DNA of 36,790 nucleotides from contig CAJWCW010000006.1 of the NCBI GenBank assembly GCA_913030615.1, positions 1-36,790 of the forward strand, given 5' to 3'. Numbering within the stretch: the first letter of the stretch is position 1; the number at the start of each line of letters is the position of its first letter. This DNA is from an uncultured Gammaproteobacteria bacterium. GTDB taxonomy: Bacteria; Pseudomonadota; Gammaproteobacteria; Pseudomonadales; Azotimanducaceae. Shown here piece by piece: positions 36,550 to 36,790 of the stretch. Below the pieces are notes generated by a model. That model saw only the letters and a program-made list of their open reading frames with translations, was not told the origin of the DNA and did not search any database. The position numbers and the translations under genes are program-made.

Positions 36550-36790
36550 ATGACTGAAGTCTCACCAAAGATCCCTGGCGCACCGCAGAACGTCGGCTGG
36601 ATTATTGGTTGCTTATTCATCGCCACTTTGGTCGCGGTGGCAGGAAGTGATCAAGACCAAACATACGCGAGTCTGCCGCTATTTGCGCTTTGTGGCTTGG
36701 TCTGTTTTGCCATCCAGTGGTTAGCATTCATTCCTGCGTGGATCTTCCGCACGGAACGTTATTTTGATCTGACCGGCGGCCTGAGCTTTC
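36550..36790 (+). CDS. DUF1295-like membrane protein (3' end missing)
   Basis: From ATG 36550 the frame stays open to the end of the window (80 codons). It encodes two hydrophobic segments (about residues 15-32 and 42-65) followed by FRTERYFDLTGGLSF, the characteristic opening of DUF1295 proteins. These belong to the steroid 5-alpha-reductase / isoprenylcysteine methyltransferase-like membrane family. It starts 38 bases after the HisN-like stop on the same strand. Function is not established and the ribosome site is weak. Confidence 0.7.
   Translation, partial: MTEVSPKIPGAPQNVGWIIGCLFIATLVAVAGSDQDQTYASLPLFALCGLVCFAIQWLAFIPAWIFRTERYFDLTGGLSF

Overview
The window reads as a chromosomal piece of a Gram-negative, aerobic proteobacterium, most likely an uncultured gammaproteobacterium. 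The support is a TonB-dependent receptor, a lipoprotein, glutathione-linked enzymes (ChaC and class III alcohol dehydrogenase), a Tat-exported HiPIP and an aa3-type oxidase. This placement is inferred from gene content only. Nearly all bases lie in full-length genes. I see no rRNA, tRNA, insertion sequence, phage gene or CRISPR array.

Layout. 1-699 is the 3' part of a fumarylacetoacetate-hydrolase-family gene. 5846-730 (minus) is a probable operon: SulP transporter, acyl-CoA synthetase, M20 amidohydrolase, ChaC-like enzyme. 5912-8060 (plus) holds glutathione-dependent formaldehyde dehydrogenase and a TIM-barrel amidohydrolase. 11215-8094 (minus) holds a TonB receptor and a beta-propeller lactonase. 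11245-12614 (plus) holds a deazaflavin (F420)-type oxidoreductase and a sulfotransferase, followed by a convergent aquaporin. 13599-17837 (plus) is a cytochrome c oxidase operon (subunits II-I-III-IV) whose subunit II carries two tandem cytochrome c domains; a HiPIP gene converges on it. 22492-18273 (minus) is an exported set: DUF1800 lipoprotein, DUF1501 Tat protein, and a protein with calcium-binding repeats and a haem-binding motif. 22637-25429 (plus) is an FAD-linked oxidase plus amidase. 25426-27942 is a MaoC hydratase divergent from an Ltp2-like thiolase with its DUF35 partner. Then come exonuclease III and a zinc alcohol dehydrogenase (minus).

The most striking part is 35555-29981 (minus): amidase, diphosphomevalonate decarboxylase, phosphomevalonate kinase, and a single-chain fusion of class II HMG-CoA reductase with mevalonate kinase. 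All four reading frames overlap end to start. Together the last three genes supply every step from HMG-CoA to isopentenyl diphosphate. HMG-CoA synthase and IPP isomerase are not in the window. The mevalonate route is uncommon in Gammaproteobacteria, and the reductase-kinase fusion has an obvious metabolic logic because the two domains catalyse consecutive steps.

The window ends with a histidinol-phosphatase-like inositol-phosphatase-family gene and the start of a DUF1295 membrane protein.
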